From Adenanthera pavonina (lineage: Eukaryota; Streptophyta; Magnoliopsida; Fabales; Fabaceae), in NCBI GenBank assembly GCA_026686845.1, contig JAIVEN010000001.1, positions 31,116,001 to 31,180,000 on the forward strand: a DNA stretch of 64,000 nucleotides. Reading direction: 5' to 3'. Below the pieces are notes generated by a model. It saw only the letters and a program-made list of their open reading frames with translations, was not told where the DNA came from and did no database searches. The first letter of the stretch is position 1. Each line of letters starts with the position of its first letter. Of the stretch, positions 45,501 to 58,553 are shown piece by piece. Made by a program: the position numbers and the translations under genes.

Positions 45501-48500
45501 CTAATAATAGTTTTATTTATGTGAGGATCAAGCTAAGGAATTAAAGTGAAGAGAAAATTCAGAGACTAAATCAAGAATTACTAGGTCCATGCATGAGGAA
45601 CTAAATTGAGAAGACAATTCTTCTATAAGAGACTGAATTAAAAAATACTCCACTTATGAGGGATCAAAAGTGGGGTTTAGTCTCTATAAATATTTAAATA
45701 TATCATATATAATTATATGTAGTATAAATTATAAATTATGAATATTTGTTATGTATCATGGAAAATCACTTGACTCATGAATTCATAGAGTTGATTCATG
45801 TATAATCTTCAACAAGCTTATATGAGTTGAGCCTGACATCTCTCAATTGACAAAACAATCAAAGCTTGATCTCATTTTTTAACTCATGATCCAGTTTCCC
45901 AAGCATTCAATAAACAAGCTGAGCCTTTTTTTTTCTTTTGTTTTTTTTTTTTTTTTGAGTGCAAGGCTATGCGTAAAGACCCATACAAATTAGTTGGTGC
46001 CAATACCATACAAACTGTCTTTAGCCAAGAAAGGCTGACAAACTAAAGAAGGTTCGTGGTGAATAGCTAAATCAAACAAAGCTGTACTTTTTTTTGACCA
46101 ACCAACAGAGCTGTACTTGAAAATACCATAACTCAACATGTTTTCACTCCTAGCTCTGATGATGTCCTATTATTGATTTAGATTCTCTGCGTCCTGAAAA
46201 GGAACAAAGAGATACTGCTGCAAACAATATCCATTCGATTAATTTTAGATTAATTTTTGTTAATTCTCCTCTTCCCGTCTTGTGCCCACCCCTTCAGATT
46301 TATGTGATCTTTTCACTCATTTGTCGCATATATCAGAACGGTAATGGCCAAACCACCAATGCTCCTCTTAGTCACCACCGTGACTCTTCATCTTCCTCCT
46401 CCTCTTTTAGTCTCAACCACCATACATCCATCAAGGGCTTGCATGCAATCTCTCTCTTTCTCACTCACTCACACACACACATCCTCCTCCTCCTTCTCTT
46501 AGTCCTCGTTCTTCCATTTCTTTCTGGACTTTTGGTAGAACCTTATAGAGTTTAGAGGACGTACAGAGAATGAGTTATTTCAATTCAGATCTGTTTGACC
46601 AAACGATGTTGGACTCCAATTTTTCTTGCTGTGCTTTGTCTTTAAATGCTGATTTTGGATTATCTTCTAATTGGGTAATACCGAATACCAAATAATAGTA
46701 TCAGAAAAATCCATATATGCTAGTGGCAAAATAGGTATCATATGACTAAATCGATGATTAAAATGCACAACAGCCCTCCAATCTTGTTAAGCATTAGAGT
46801 TTCCTGCAAAGAGAATAATCCATTCTCTTATTTTTCTCAATTCAATCAACAGTATTAATTAATTTGCTTGAAGCATAATTTTAGTGAAAATTTTGCACGG
46901 GAAATAGTTCTTATTCTTGTATCCTCGAGGTCAAGGATTGTCTTTGATGCATGGTAGGAGATACTTGATACATAGTTAGTGAGACTTCGATTCTAAGTTG
47001 ATTTAATGAATTGAATTTCTCTTGTTAGTCTTTATATCTATCTTTTCTCTCTATCTTGGATTTGTATTCAATGAGATACAGATTCAGTTACAGTCCATGT
47101 ATATTGAGTTTTAATTTCATATTGAATTTGTCAAATAAAAATTTCATAATTACTTAATGCTATAAGGTTGAAAATCACTGCAAAACTTTAAAAAAATAAC
47201 TACATATTTTCTTAGAAAACCTTCCAGACCTATAACTAAAAAATGGAGCAGATAGTTGACATTTAGTATGAGCTACAAATGGATAGTTGAGATGGATCAC
47301 TCTTGTCACCTCTTACTATATCCATCTTTCACTAAATCCAAATCTAGGACTGTCTAGCATTACTTTTCAAGACTTGATCACCAACCGAGAAAATGGAGGA
47401 TGTCACTGACGTGAAGGGGAGTGTTAAAAGTGTGTTTGTTGGCTATTATTTTATTTATTGGCTCGACTGTAATTAGGTTATATTTTTCTAAGGATATTAT
47501 TATACTTTGCCCTATAGTTTTCTCACTGCAAGAAAAAAATCAAACAATACTAATTTGCTTGAAGCATAATTATATAGTGAATATGTTGCATAGGAAATAA
47601 TTCTTATTCTCATCCTTGAGGTCAAGGATTGTCTTCGAAGGTAGATAGAAATAACTATATGATATAATTGTTATGTAGTTGGTTAATTAATCCCAGATAA
47701 GTTAATTGGTTGTAGTTCAGGTAGTTAGAAATAAGTACATAATATAATTCACATACTCATATCCTTTATAAATAGGAGTAAGACTTCTGTGGTTAGGTTT
47801 ATTGTATGTGTGTACCTAAAATGCTTTGTTCATGCCAGTTCATGGATTTAAATGGGTGATTTACGTATGAGTTTAACAGTTGTTTATGTAACTACACGTT
47901 AAATGGTTACTTAAGTAGGGTTTGTTTCATTGCATTCTTACTCCTCTTGATCCTTCTCTACCGGATAAAACAATTCTATCAGAAATGTTGTTAATCGTTA
48001 TTATATTCATGATTGCCTTTGTTGCCTGAATACCTTTGTGATGTGTTGTAATGACACTTATGTCGTTGAACACTAAACAATTATGGAAATTATGGACACA
48101 TTATACTACGTAAGCTTAGTTTTTTTTTTTTTACAGAGTTTAGGTATTTTCAAGTACAATTGGATTATAGTTAGATTCAGTGTGGTCAATATTTGCTTTC
48201 TGCTTCTTGCCTAAAATAGGAAGTTGCTTGCTGCAAAACTACTAATCAATATATCAATATATATATATATATGTTATAAAAACTAAATCTTCGATCTCTA
48301 CTGTTATGATCTTATGGGCACAGCTTCTCTCCAAATTTTTTGGTCATCTTGTCTCCAGATGTACTTCGTGTGCATCAGGATAGGACTGCACAATTTATCC
48401 TGGAGAGAAGTGGCAATTATTTCTTATGTACAACATGCCGTTGATATTGTTTCAGTGATTTGTTTTTCGCCTATTTTACATCCTTCTTAATATGATTTCT

Positions 48501-51500
48501 ACCTAACATTTAGACTTAACTAATTGAGTCAAACTTATTTCGAGTATTCCAAGTTTATATATTAATTCGTTGTTAAGTTTGAGAATTTTTTGTGTGGAGC
48601 AGCTTGGATGGCATTCTGGAACGATACGAAAGACAAACGCACACAGAACAACTTGCTGAAGCTAACAATGAGTCTCAGGTATTTCTATTGACATCTTAGT
48701 GCCAACTTGGCCACTACGTACATGACCTTCTATTACTTTTCTGTTCATTATATAATCATGAAAGTTTTTCTATGGCCAAAAAACATGAATTTTTTTTTTT
48801 TTACTTTATATACAATTTACAGAAGATAATAAGACTACCAAAGAATAAACATGTGAGCATATTATACATTAAAGTGGGATCTTTTTAACATGAATATATA
48901 TTTAGGAAAAATGACATTTAAGGACCCGAAACTTATAAAATTGGGAATCAAATATCTTAAAGCCTCTCATATAAAGACCATAGTTTCTAGGTTGTTAGAG
49001 TATAATGAGAACTCCTACATTTGAAAGAAATGAAAAAGACAAAGCATACATAAGCTTGTGGCAATTCTAACCAAGTAGCTTAAACTATTTTGGTATAATA
49101 CATGTTCCAAGGACAATCATATATAAAAACTCAACATCAAATCTCAAATATAAAAACTCAACATAAGTTACCACTGCTGTTAAATTACAACTATGTTTCC
49201 TAAAATATAACGTGTTTTTCTCAATGTTACCAAGTTGTCTTCATTCCAGAATAGTAATAAATCTCAAATACCTTTGTAACATCAGGAAGATTAAGTCTGA
49301 GTAATAAGTTCTGAAAGTATCCCTTCCGTCTCATATTATAAGTAAATATGAAAGGTTTTTTTTTGTTCCATAATATAAAACAACATGTAGCGATTTGTTA
49401 TTTTTGCCATTCATTTATTGTATTATTAATATTATAATTTATACTATATTTAATGAAATGAGTGGAATTAATAAGGGTAAAATTGAAATTTTTGATTTTT
49501 TTTAGAAGTTTAAGAATGTAATAAATATTTTTTAATATGCATAAAATATTTCTCATTATCTTGTAATATGAAACAGAAGGAGTATCAATTATAACTTGTT
49601 CTTACAATGTATGAGATAGATTGTGGATTTTTAAAGTTCTTAACTATCAATTTTATAGAATCTTAAAGTGTCATTTTCCCATTTACTTATGATGAACTTG
49701 ATAAATCATATATATTTAATATACTGGGTAAACGTATGAGTCTATCTTTAGGTATTTATGTGACTGTGCAAATAGGATGGTGATTTAGGGTAATGAGATT
49801 CAAAGGTCGAACCTCCCTTGAAAGTTTGCTTATGCTTTTCACAGTCTAAACATGGAAAGAAGGATTCGGAAAATTCTTGGAAGAAAACCATTCCACATGA
49901 TTCGATCACATTCTGATGTAAAAGAGAAAATATATTGCTTAACAACTACTTATTAATTAAGGTTTCGAGTTTGACTATTGTAAATAGAAAAACGAAATTG
50001 GAAAAAACTATATTATATATATAACATGCTATTATCAACTGTAAGATGTAATAACTCTTAATTAATTATTAATATTAAGAATAGAAGATCATTTGATTGT
50101 TGTCTACCCTTAAACTCTCTCCTGAATTGTGTGCAGGGAAATTTGTCCTTGGAGTTCTACAAACTTACCACTAAGGCTAAAATCTTGGAAAACAACATAA
50201 GGTACTCACTTATTTCTTACTCATTCCTTTTTCTATACACTTTGAATATTTTACAATATTATTTCCAAACTATTGCCATTTTAAAATTTCAAGATAGCAT
50301 TAATTATTTTTTTATAGCTTTACCCTTCAATAATAATAATAAAAAGATATGAGTATTAAATAATATAGTACTATATAATTAATAAGGATATATAATAAAA
50401 TACAATTAAATTTTGTTAATTCTTAGATTATTTATTGGCTTTCTTAATTTACATGTATGACTCCAAAGTATCAATTATTCAAAAACGGAGGGAATAGTTT
50501 ACTCTGTGAACTCTATTTATTTCATTTGAATTGTCTCCTAATGTGATGAGAAAATAACTCTTATTTTGAGTAAAATTTGACTGTCCAGTTAATTTGGATG
50601 GTTTATACTTGTCCAGAATATATATATATATGATTTTGATGAAAGAAATTAGACTGTCCAAATTAATATGATGGTTAAGATTGAATCAAAATGATCGTTT
50701 TTTCATCAAAAAATGAGAATCTAGATTCTTATTTTTCAACTCCTTAGTGCCATGCCACTGGGCGCACTCATTTTTTTCAGAACATTGCTGTTTCAAATTC
50801 AGTTTCTCTTTTGAATTTTTCGGTGAAAAGTTGCTTCAAAGTTCGGAGATATGAAATTACAAGTACCAGATGGAAATAAGCCTGTTATAATTAATAAGCC
50901 TTTTCAATCAAACTATGACCCGCAAAATGACTCTTTAGAATGGATCAACAATATGTTTCCGTGTTAAATGAAGTTCACGATATGCTTTCACTGACAAATT
51001 TTACAGTAAATACACAGAACTATGAAAGAGAACTACGAAAATACCTAATATCAACTTCAATATATATAGGAACTATGGAGGACATGATCTGGATGTCTTG
51101 GGTTTGAGAGAGCTTCAGAACTTAGAGCAACAGATTGACACAGCTCTGAAGCGTATTAGAACAAGAAAGGTATATATGCAATACCTTAATCATTTAGATG
51201 AGGAAGTAAATTAGAATTATATGAAATATGATAATTTTTCAGTTACATAATTCCATATTGATTTATATATATGCAGATCCAGCTCATGAATGAATCCATC
51301 TCGGAGCATCAGAAAAAGGTAAGTTTATTGTGTCATATTGAAAAATGAGGGTGTCAATGTGCATTACTTGAAATAGAATTTGAATGGGGATAGTTGAGTA
51401 CACATTAATTGTAGATATAATTATAATATCATGTTGTGACCGAACAGACCTTAATTTGGTGGGGATTTTAAGATCTATAAGATTTCAAATGAAGGGAATT

Positions 51501-53671
51501 GAATGGTGAACTTGCAACTCAATTCCCTTCTCTTGGAAACTTCCTACTTTGGATTGTTGACTTAATCATTATCAATGTATGTTGATACATTGATATTAGG
51601 TCATGTTTGGTATACATAAAAAGTAGTTCAAAAGAGGGAGAAAGAGAAAGAAATATTTAATTTGATGTGTTTGGTAGATATCATCTTGACTTCTAATTAA
51701 GGAATTAATGCTTCCATCAAACATAGAAAGTGTAGTTCCTCCACTTGAATTATAAAAAAAAAAAAGTTTTGTAATTTAAAAGCAGCACTTTTATGGAAGC
51801 ATCTCTCCCCCTCCCTCTCCCATTTTCATTTCTGTAAAACATGACTCCACACATCATGACCTTTATTCAATGTAACATTTTAAATGCTCTTTCATCTTTT
51901 TATTTTTTATTTTTTTCAACAATATGCTCTTTTTTTTTTTTGGTTTTTGGCCAGAACAATATGCTATTTGATGTTGCATTACGTTACAAGTACAAATCTA
52001 AAACAACAGGCTAGCCCAAACAGCTAGTCCGTACGTGTCAGAAATTTTTGTGCTAATAAGTCGAAGTTATTAATTCTGAGTGGGGACCTGTTTCCGTGCG
52101 TCAATTTCCTTCACGCACCATGAGCGTGTTTGCCTATGCGCCACAATTTTCACTGTTTCTTTAGAGCTATTGAGATCACACCATGCAGCAATGTACCTAA
52201 TTATCACCATTTGTTTTTGAAAAAATACAGTTTCTTATATTTTTTATAATTTTCTAATTTTGACCTAAAATATTTCAATTGAAACTTAAAAATACTTAAT
52301 AAATATTTGAAAAATTTTATGTAAACTCAATTTTCAAACTTAAAATTTCAGATGTGAAATTTCATTTTTAATAAATTTTTTTAGATTTTTATTGAATATT
52401 TTCACATCTCAATTGAAATTTTCATATTAAAATTAAAATTCTTCAGGTCTTCAAAATATAAATATTTTTCTTGACTATCATAAAATTTTTTGGAGCCTTT
52501 ATTGAAATTGGCCTGACAATTATGAAAGCCGAGAGAAATATTTATATTTTTATAACCTGAAAAATTTTAATTTGAATATGAAAATTTCAACTGAGATGTG
52601 AAAATATCCAATAAAAATTTAAAATATTTTATTAGGAACAACATTTCATGTCTGAAATTTTGGGTTTAAAAATTTTGAATTTACATAAAATTTTTTAAGT
52701 TTTTATTAAATATTTTTATGTTTCACTTGAAATTTTTTAGATCTAAATTAAAAATGAGTGGCTCATGTGACACCACAAGAGGGACAACCATGTTGTGCGT
52801 GGAATTACCCCCCACACGCCCCAAACGGCTTCCTATACATAGACGAGTATATGATTATACATGAGGTCCAGAGATTAAAATATTCAGTGACATCTCACAT
52901 TTGCATATTTTAATTTTTGAAGATCATAAAAATCTATTTCAAGATGGTTACTGTATAAAGAATGTTGTGAATACATGTGAAGTTAACTTTCTGGTGTGCA
53001 CATGACAGGCGAGGGCATTGCAGGAGCAAAACAACATGCTAGCAAAGAAGGTGGAATTCTCACACAATCGCGCGCGCTACATATAATGTTCCACTGCATT
53101 AGCTTTTCAGATTTTTTTTCTTGTAAATTATGTGATCTCGCATGAGTTTCAATCAAAATAATTTGAATCTCTCTTCTATTTTTAAATTTAATATTTTTTA
53201 AATTTTATTAAGTTACACCAAAACTCTTTTAAAAATAAAAGGAATGTTTATGCAATTTCTGTTAAATTTAAGAAAATTGTTGTAATTGATTCTTTATTTT
53301 CAAAAGACGTTTGTGTAAATTTAAAAAAGAAGAGTATGCATACTCTAAGCAAAACTTAAGAGAATTAGATATAATTTATTTCTTAGTATTTTAGAATATT
53401 TGTGTAGGTTTCGAGAATGTGAAATATATATATTTATATAATTTTAGCCAAAATCGGAGAAAGGTCATGTAATTTACTGTTTATTTCATTTAAATGGCTT
53501 TGATACATGTATGACTATTTATTTATGTATGGATCTATAGGTGAAGGAGAAAGAGAAGACACTGATTGAAAATTCACAGAAGGGGAAGAACATCCAAGCA
53601 CAAAATTTATCCGGCTTCAATATACCTGCGCCACAGCAACAAGTTCCTCCATTAACTCTCGGGTATCTATC

Positions 53672-53709
<38 letters not shown>

Positions 53710-54854
53710 CCTGCCCCCTACCTCTCCCTCTTCTAAACATATTTTGTACATAGAATTAAAATATATATTTTATTGTAAGTCATACTATTTATAAACTATC
53801 GATAATATGACTTATCTTAAACTTATTACAATATATATAAAAACATGTCTAGTTTTGTTGTGAAACATTGACTTGGAATATTTAAATAATGTGAAATTAC
53901 ATGATCATATGGAAACTAAATTGAATTTTGCTGTAGAAGTCATAAATGTTTCTGGCAAGGACGAAATTGGAGTTTCTTATGTGAAATTGAATTTTTTTGG
54001 CCAAATTGCGGAAAATACTGAAGTTTCTTTCATAAATATGTGGAGGAATTTTTGTAAGGAAAATTGTGTGATGTTAAGTGGTGAAATATTGTTTTTTTAT
54101 ATAAATATTTAAATATAAATACTTAAAAAAGCATATTGTGGCAGCTTTTTGGCAGAAAACGAACTATGATATTACATTGCACTGCGCGGCAACTATACAA
54201 TATATGCATGAGAGTTTTGGCAAGTAAATGAATCTGTGTGATAATGGCATACTGTAAAACGTGTATTATTATTTTTACCTCAAAAGAAAAGTTCATTATT
54301 ATTATACAATCTGCAGGAGAGATATACTGAAAAGTTCACTCTTAAAATTATATGATATGGATGCTTGCAAGACTTTTTGTGTTGTTAGGGGAGGAAAAAG
54401 GATTTTCCTATTACTGATTTTTATGACAACCATGAATTTTCAGAATTTTATTTTATGTTATCCTCAATAGTAGTTCTCCCAACTTGAATTTTTTCTCTAT
54501 TTACAATGCTCAAATCTGAGACATTAGTTAAGGAAAATTGAAACCTTGCACTAAACTACAATTGGTATAATTTTTGAACATCGGATTCTTAGTTATAATT
54601 TTCTCAGAAATAGTTTCCACATTAGCAATCTTTGGTTAATTTTCTAGCGGCCCATTTATCTTCAGTAAAGGTCCGATGATCTTTTATAATGATTTCTAGT
54701 TTTTTTTATACCTAATATTTTGATGCAACCATGGTGGTGCAGTGCAAGTTTACAAGCAAGAGGATCAGAAGAGGAAGAAGCGGCTGAAGCTCAAACTGCA
54801 CCCAGAAGCGCCACCATCATGCCACCATGGATGCTGCGTCACCTGATTAGATAG
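42572..54854 (+). CDS. FUL-like: FRUITFULL/AP1-clade MADS-box transcription factor, 8 exons
   Basis: Exons: 42572-42756, 48603-48678, 50137-50201, 51070-51169, 51277-51318, 53009-53050, 53541-53662, 54743-54854. All introns are GT...AG and the joined frame is 744 nt (247 codons plus TAG at 54852). Exon 1 encodes the MADS domain (starts MGRGRVELRRIENKISRQVT, contains ISVLCDAQVAVIIFSTKGKL). Exons 2-6 give the I and K regions (ILERYER, LRELQNLEQQIDTALKRIRT, QLMNESI). The last exon ends MPPWMLRHLIR, the FUL-type C-terminal motif. Exon sizes (185, 76, 65, 100, 42, 42) follow the AP1/FUL pattern. A MIKC factor of this type binds CArG boxes as dimers in the nucleus and acts in flowering and fruit identity. 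An AGL79-like member is possible. No break was seen. Confidence 0.92.
42757..48602 (+). promoter_or_regulatory. First intron of the MADS gene (5.8 kb)
   Basis: Intron 1 makes up nearly half of the gene. A long first intron is common in the AP1/FUL clade, and in related genes it carries regulatory sites; that role here is inference. It contains (ATT)n near 43590-43632, an inverted-repeat element at 45207-45680, a T-rich tract near 45925-45958, and a CT/CA-rich tract at about 46448-46500. Short open frames inside it (for example near 46280-46555) are low-complexity and not genes. Confidence 0.6.
45207..45680. mobile_element. Inverted-repeat (MITE-like) element in intron 1
   Basis: The left end has TTTTATATTTAATCCCTCATAG and the right end CTTATGAGGGATCAAAAG, imperfect inverted repeats. 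Inside, CTCAATTTAGTCCCTCATAAATG (about 45360) pairs with CATGAGGAACTAAATTGAGAAG (about 45593). The whole block can form a hairpin. No coding capacity; target duplication not identified. Confidence 0.5.
49320..49582. mobile_element. Stowaway-like MITE in intron 2
   Basis: The left end TCCCTTCCGTCTCATATTAT pairs with the reverse complement of the right end, CTCCTTCTGTTTCATATTAC, and TA flanks both sides (49318-49319 and 49583-49584). CTCC(C/T)TCCGT ends and TA duplication are typical of Stowaway/mariner MITEs. About 263 bp, non-coding. Confidence 0.75.
52253..52754. repeat. Long fold-back inverted repeat in intron 5
   Basis: The arms at about 52253-52472 and 52531-52754 are imperfect reverse complements over ~220 bp, separated by ~58 bp. 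Examples: AAAAATTTTATGTAAACTCA (left) against the complement of TGAATTTACATAAAATTTTT (right), and TTTTCACATCTCAATTGAAA against TTTCAACTGAGATGTGAAAA. The flanks carry GC-richer sequence (CACGCACCATGAGCGTG near 52113 and GTGCGTGG...CACACGCCCC near 52796) that may be the true ends of a larger transposon. Confidence 0.8.
53677..53710. repeat. Microsatellite (CT)n(AT)n
   Basis: A CT run of about 22 bases followed by TATATATATAT, 15 bp inside intron 7. It could vary in length between individuals and lies close to the exon 7 donor (GTATCTATCC). Confidence 0.85.
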
Positions 54855-55280
54855 GCTATGAAGTGCCTCTGTCTACCTCATTTTACTAAGTAAAATTTGT
54901 GACAATATAATTGAAGGCATTAATCAACTTTTATAATAGCCTCTTGCTATGTTCACTAACTGATTAATTTTCCTGTACATGCTCTGCACTTTTCAAGCTT
55001 GTTCTACCTTCCAAAATTCAATAAAAAAAAAAGGAATAATAACTCCCAAGAACGCAAGTTTAGACCAAAAATATTCAGACTGTAACAAGAATGATCCAAA
55101 TCTTTAATATAGTCATTCAATGTCTTAGAATGGTACAAGAACCTTATTAAATTGGTATTAAGCTGACCAATAAATAAACCCACCCCTTGCCTGTTTCTTT
55201 GGTTCAATACAAAGCCTATGATGAATATGAGTTACAGGAAATGCATGTTGATGACCTGTAATTAATGCTTAAACTGTTTG
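54855..55280. terminator. Convergent 3' region between the MADS and RCC1 genes
   Basis: AATAAA at 55020-55025, 166 bp after the MADS stop, is a plausible + strand polyadenylation signal. The RCC1 gene on the - strand ends at 55281, so both 3' UTRs must fit within ~430 bp and may overlap. No clear AATAAA was found for the - strand. Confidence 0.5.
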
Positions 55281-58200
55281 TCAAATTGTACTGTTTATAT
55301 AATCTTTTGCACGATCACCAGCAGCAAGCAACCACTCCCTGTCATGCAAAAATAACCATAAACTAATCATTCTTCAAACATTAAGGCTTAATTAAACATG
55401 AAGGAAACAGATGAAGAGGCAAGCCGCTATATCATGATACACCAGAAGAACGGCATTATATCACAAGGTTGATACACTACGTCATTCTTTCAAAAACAAG
55501 TCTTAATAAAAATTTATTTTCCCAACCTCATTTGGAAATCCTAAACTCTACAGTGAAATGATTACACACGATGCATTACACCAATGGGAATTAAAGTTGT
55601 TTTGACAATTTCAAATTGAGGATGATCAATGATCATGCAGCATTTGTCGTAAATGACTATTTGTTCCTATTGGTTCGCTGGAGAGCTGAGTGATGTACCT
55701 CGAGTATGAAAGAATCACACATATAACATGTAGAGATTTTTTTCCCCTCTGCACAATTTTGGTAAAAGCTTATGGTAAAAGAAAGTCCAATAGATAGAAA
55801 CCAATTAGGATCACTAATTATATCTTTGACAACTGTAAACACAAATGATAATCTGCAGTAGACTTAGGGAATTGACAATTTCATACAGGTTCATGCCTAA
55901 GCACATTTCTGAGATGGTAAGCAAACAGAGTACTAACATCCAAGGTAAACCAAAGAAATACTCCCATTTAATGCCAAAAGCAATACAACTCATTAATTAC
56001 AACGGTATTTAATACTATTTTCGCATTTAGTGAGGGCAGCACAAACAGAACAAATTCAGACCTCAATTGTTAGCTGATCATCCTTACCATATCCAAACAA
56101 AATTTAATTCCACTATCTTGATTGTAAGATAAGCCAAAACAAAATACCTAAGTCTTGCACAAAGTCGTGCTAAAGCATCTGAACCAGTTCTGGATGCAAC
56201 ATCCTCAATCTGCGAAGCATTAGATAAAGTCAGATTATCTGCAAGTATAAACTCACACAACTCCTTCAAGGAACATGCATCAGTCAACACTGCTGAATGG
56301 CCCCCACCAGCAGCTAGTTTCCGCACTTCCCCAACACACCTGCAGTATAAGTTTTAGCGACATAAGTGCCTACTTGATCCTAATTAAGAAGCTATTATAA
56401 TATGAATAGTACTACATACCAGTCAACAGGTGATGGATACCAGGCATATGTGGATTTCTCATTGGCTGCCTGACCATAATTATTATAACCCCAACCATGA
56501 ATTCTACCATCTCTTGTGGAGATAAGAGTGTGGCAATGTCCACATGCTACAAGTTGCACACCTTTTGGAATAACTAAAGCAGGAATGTTTCGGAAAAATG
56601 CCTGAGAGTCGCATGAAAAGAATCCAGTTTGGGGGCCAAGGCCTAACTGACCAGCTTGGCCACCACCCCATACATAAAGAGCTCCTTCCTTAGTCAAAGC
56701 ACATGAATGTACACCACCACATGCCACATTTTTTACAAAACTACCATCAAGGGCAACCACTCGCCTTGGCAGCAGCTCTTTATCCCCATACTGGAGAGAA
56801 GAATGCCCAAGTTGACCCATATTTCCTAGGCCCCATGTGTAACTACAAGGTCCAAAAAAAATCATTATTTAATATAATTGATCTGTCATCAGCTTTGAAT
56901 CTGAAATAAATGACTCAACATAAGAGGCTAGAAATATACATTAATGTCTCTAGGTATCAAAAGGGCAAGGAAAGAAGAAACTCTTTTTTTTTTTTTTTGC
57001 TTTGAACAGAAGAACAGACTCAAATGGATGACTAGTCTAGAATTATACATTTATAATGGAGTCTACATAAATTTAAAACAAAATAAAAAATAAAAGCAAA
57101 CAAAAGAAGAAATATACAAAACAAGCCAATGGACAGATTAATAAATCCCTTTTTCCGGAGGAATATCTCTTGCATACAAGAAGAGGGTGGGGGAAAGAAC
57201 CTAAAAAGTTTTCTACAGAGCCAGATTTCACTATCAAAAAATCAAACCACAAACAAATTTAGATGGGTCCTAAGAAAAAAGAATGCTCAATTCGACTGCT
57301 TCAACCTTTCCCTACTGGAAAGCCTAGTCCTATTTCTACCCTTGTGCACACTGAGAAGAAAAAGAAACAAAACCACAACAAAATTGTCAAATATCTGTAT
57401 GGTACAGCACATCAGCACTGGTGCTGAAGCGCTTCAGAAAGCAAAACAAGCATAAAGGTGAGGCCAATAAGATACAGTTTGACCGACATTATGTAGCATA
57501 ACAATTGCATGCTTGTCACCAATATGATGATTATAATACATATTGTTACCCAAGCAAAGGTGACAGAGTTTACAGTTTAACGTGTAAAGGTTCCAAGCAT
57601 GTGAAGCTCCAATAGTCAGTTAAGTTGTATACAAGCATACGATTTATAGGTATTTATTTTCTTTTTGGTAAAAAGATAAAAGGACCTGCAGGACATGTGA
57701 ACTAAGATAGAGCTATAGGTCTAAATGTCTCAAAATTAGAAAGAAATTAATTCCACTTCGGAAGTATATGCATATTCTTGATCATAAATATTACTAGCAG
57801 ACAATAGGTACTGATGACAAAGCTGCAACCAAAGCATACCCCATTTGATGCATTGACATAGTTACCAACTAACCACACTGAATTACAGCTCAAAATATAG
57901 AAACAACCATATGGTAAAATAATTTAACTAGCAACAACACAACACTTGCATTTCAAATGGATGACAAAGTTTTCTATAGAATCATAAACTCAATAAAAAC
58001 ATATAACTATAGTGAACTATAGCCAAGGGATTAGAGACTTGCATAATACATGCAGCATTCCTATTGCATCTTGTCTCCTGTTGTGAGGTTCCCTAATGTG
58101 TCATGCGGATAACCACAATTCTCATGCTTAAATATATAACTATCTCCATCTAGAAAGCCCTTCAAATCACTTACACCTCGCCCCTATCAGAGATTGCTGC

Positions 58201-58553
58201 AGTGTGGTACTCGCCACATGACACTCTGGTAATCTTCACAAGCTCAGGGGGTTCATCAAGGAACTTTGCATAAGCACTTATTATACGAGCCCCCTGCAGT
58301 CCTTCACAAGTAACACCTCGGCCAAGTTGACCATACTCATTGTAACCTGGCTCATGAGAACAGTAACAAAGTCACAATAAGTAGGCAACAAGAGACCCAC
58401 ACTGTAAATGCAATGACATAATTACAAGCTACAAAGATATATATGGGGAGAGAGATCATGAATACAGAAAATCAATTTACCCCAAGCTTGTAGCAAACCT
58501 TCGTCAGACAAGGCAACCACATGAGCAGCCCCACAAGACACTTCACAAATTAT
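55281..58553 (-). CDS. RCC1-repeat protein, C-terminal five exons (5' part outside or not found)
   Basis: Exons on the - strand: 58481-58553, 58175-58346, 56420-56842, 56148-56339, 55281-55338. All junctions are GT...AG with compatible phases and give ~305 codons ending at TGA 55281-55283. At least four RCC1-type blades are visible: SCGAAHVVALSDEGLLQAWG, SCGEYHTAAISDRGEVYTWG, ACGGVHSCALTKEGALYVWG, ACGHCHTLISTRDGRIHGWG, then AAGGGHSAVLTD, each with G-Q-(L/A) turns such as YGQLGRG and MGQLGHS. A helical tail with GSDALARLCARLRE follows. This resembles the plant RCC1 family related to UVR8 but not UVR8 itself. Molecular function is not established by sequence. The last exon is the least certain. 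Upstream exons encoding the first blades were not recognised between 58554 and 64000. Confidence 0.87.

Noticed and set aside
46280..46555. 91-codon frame in MADS intron 1 with Ser and Leu runs
   Set aside because: Low-complexity CT/CA-rich sequence within an intron; no support as an exon in frame with the gene.
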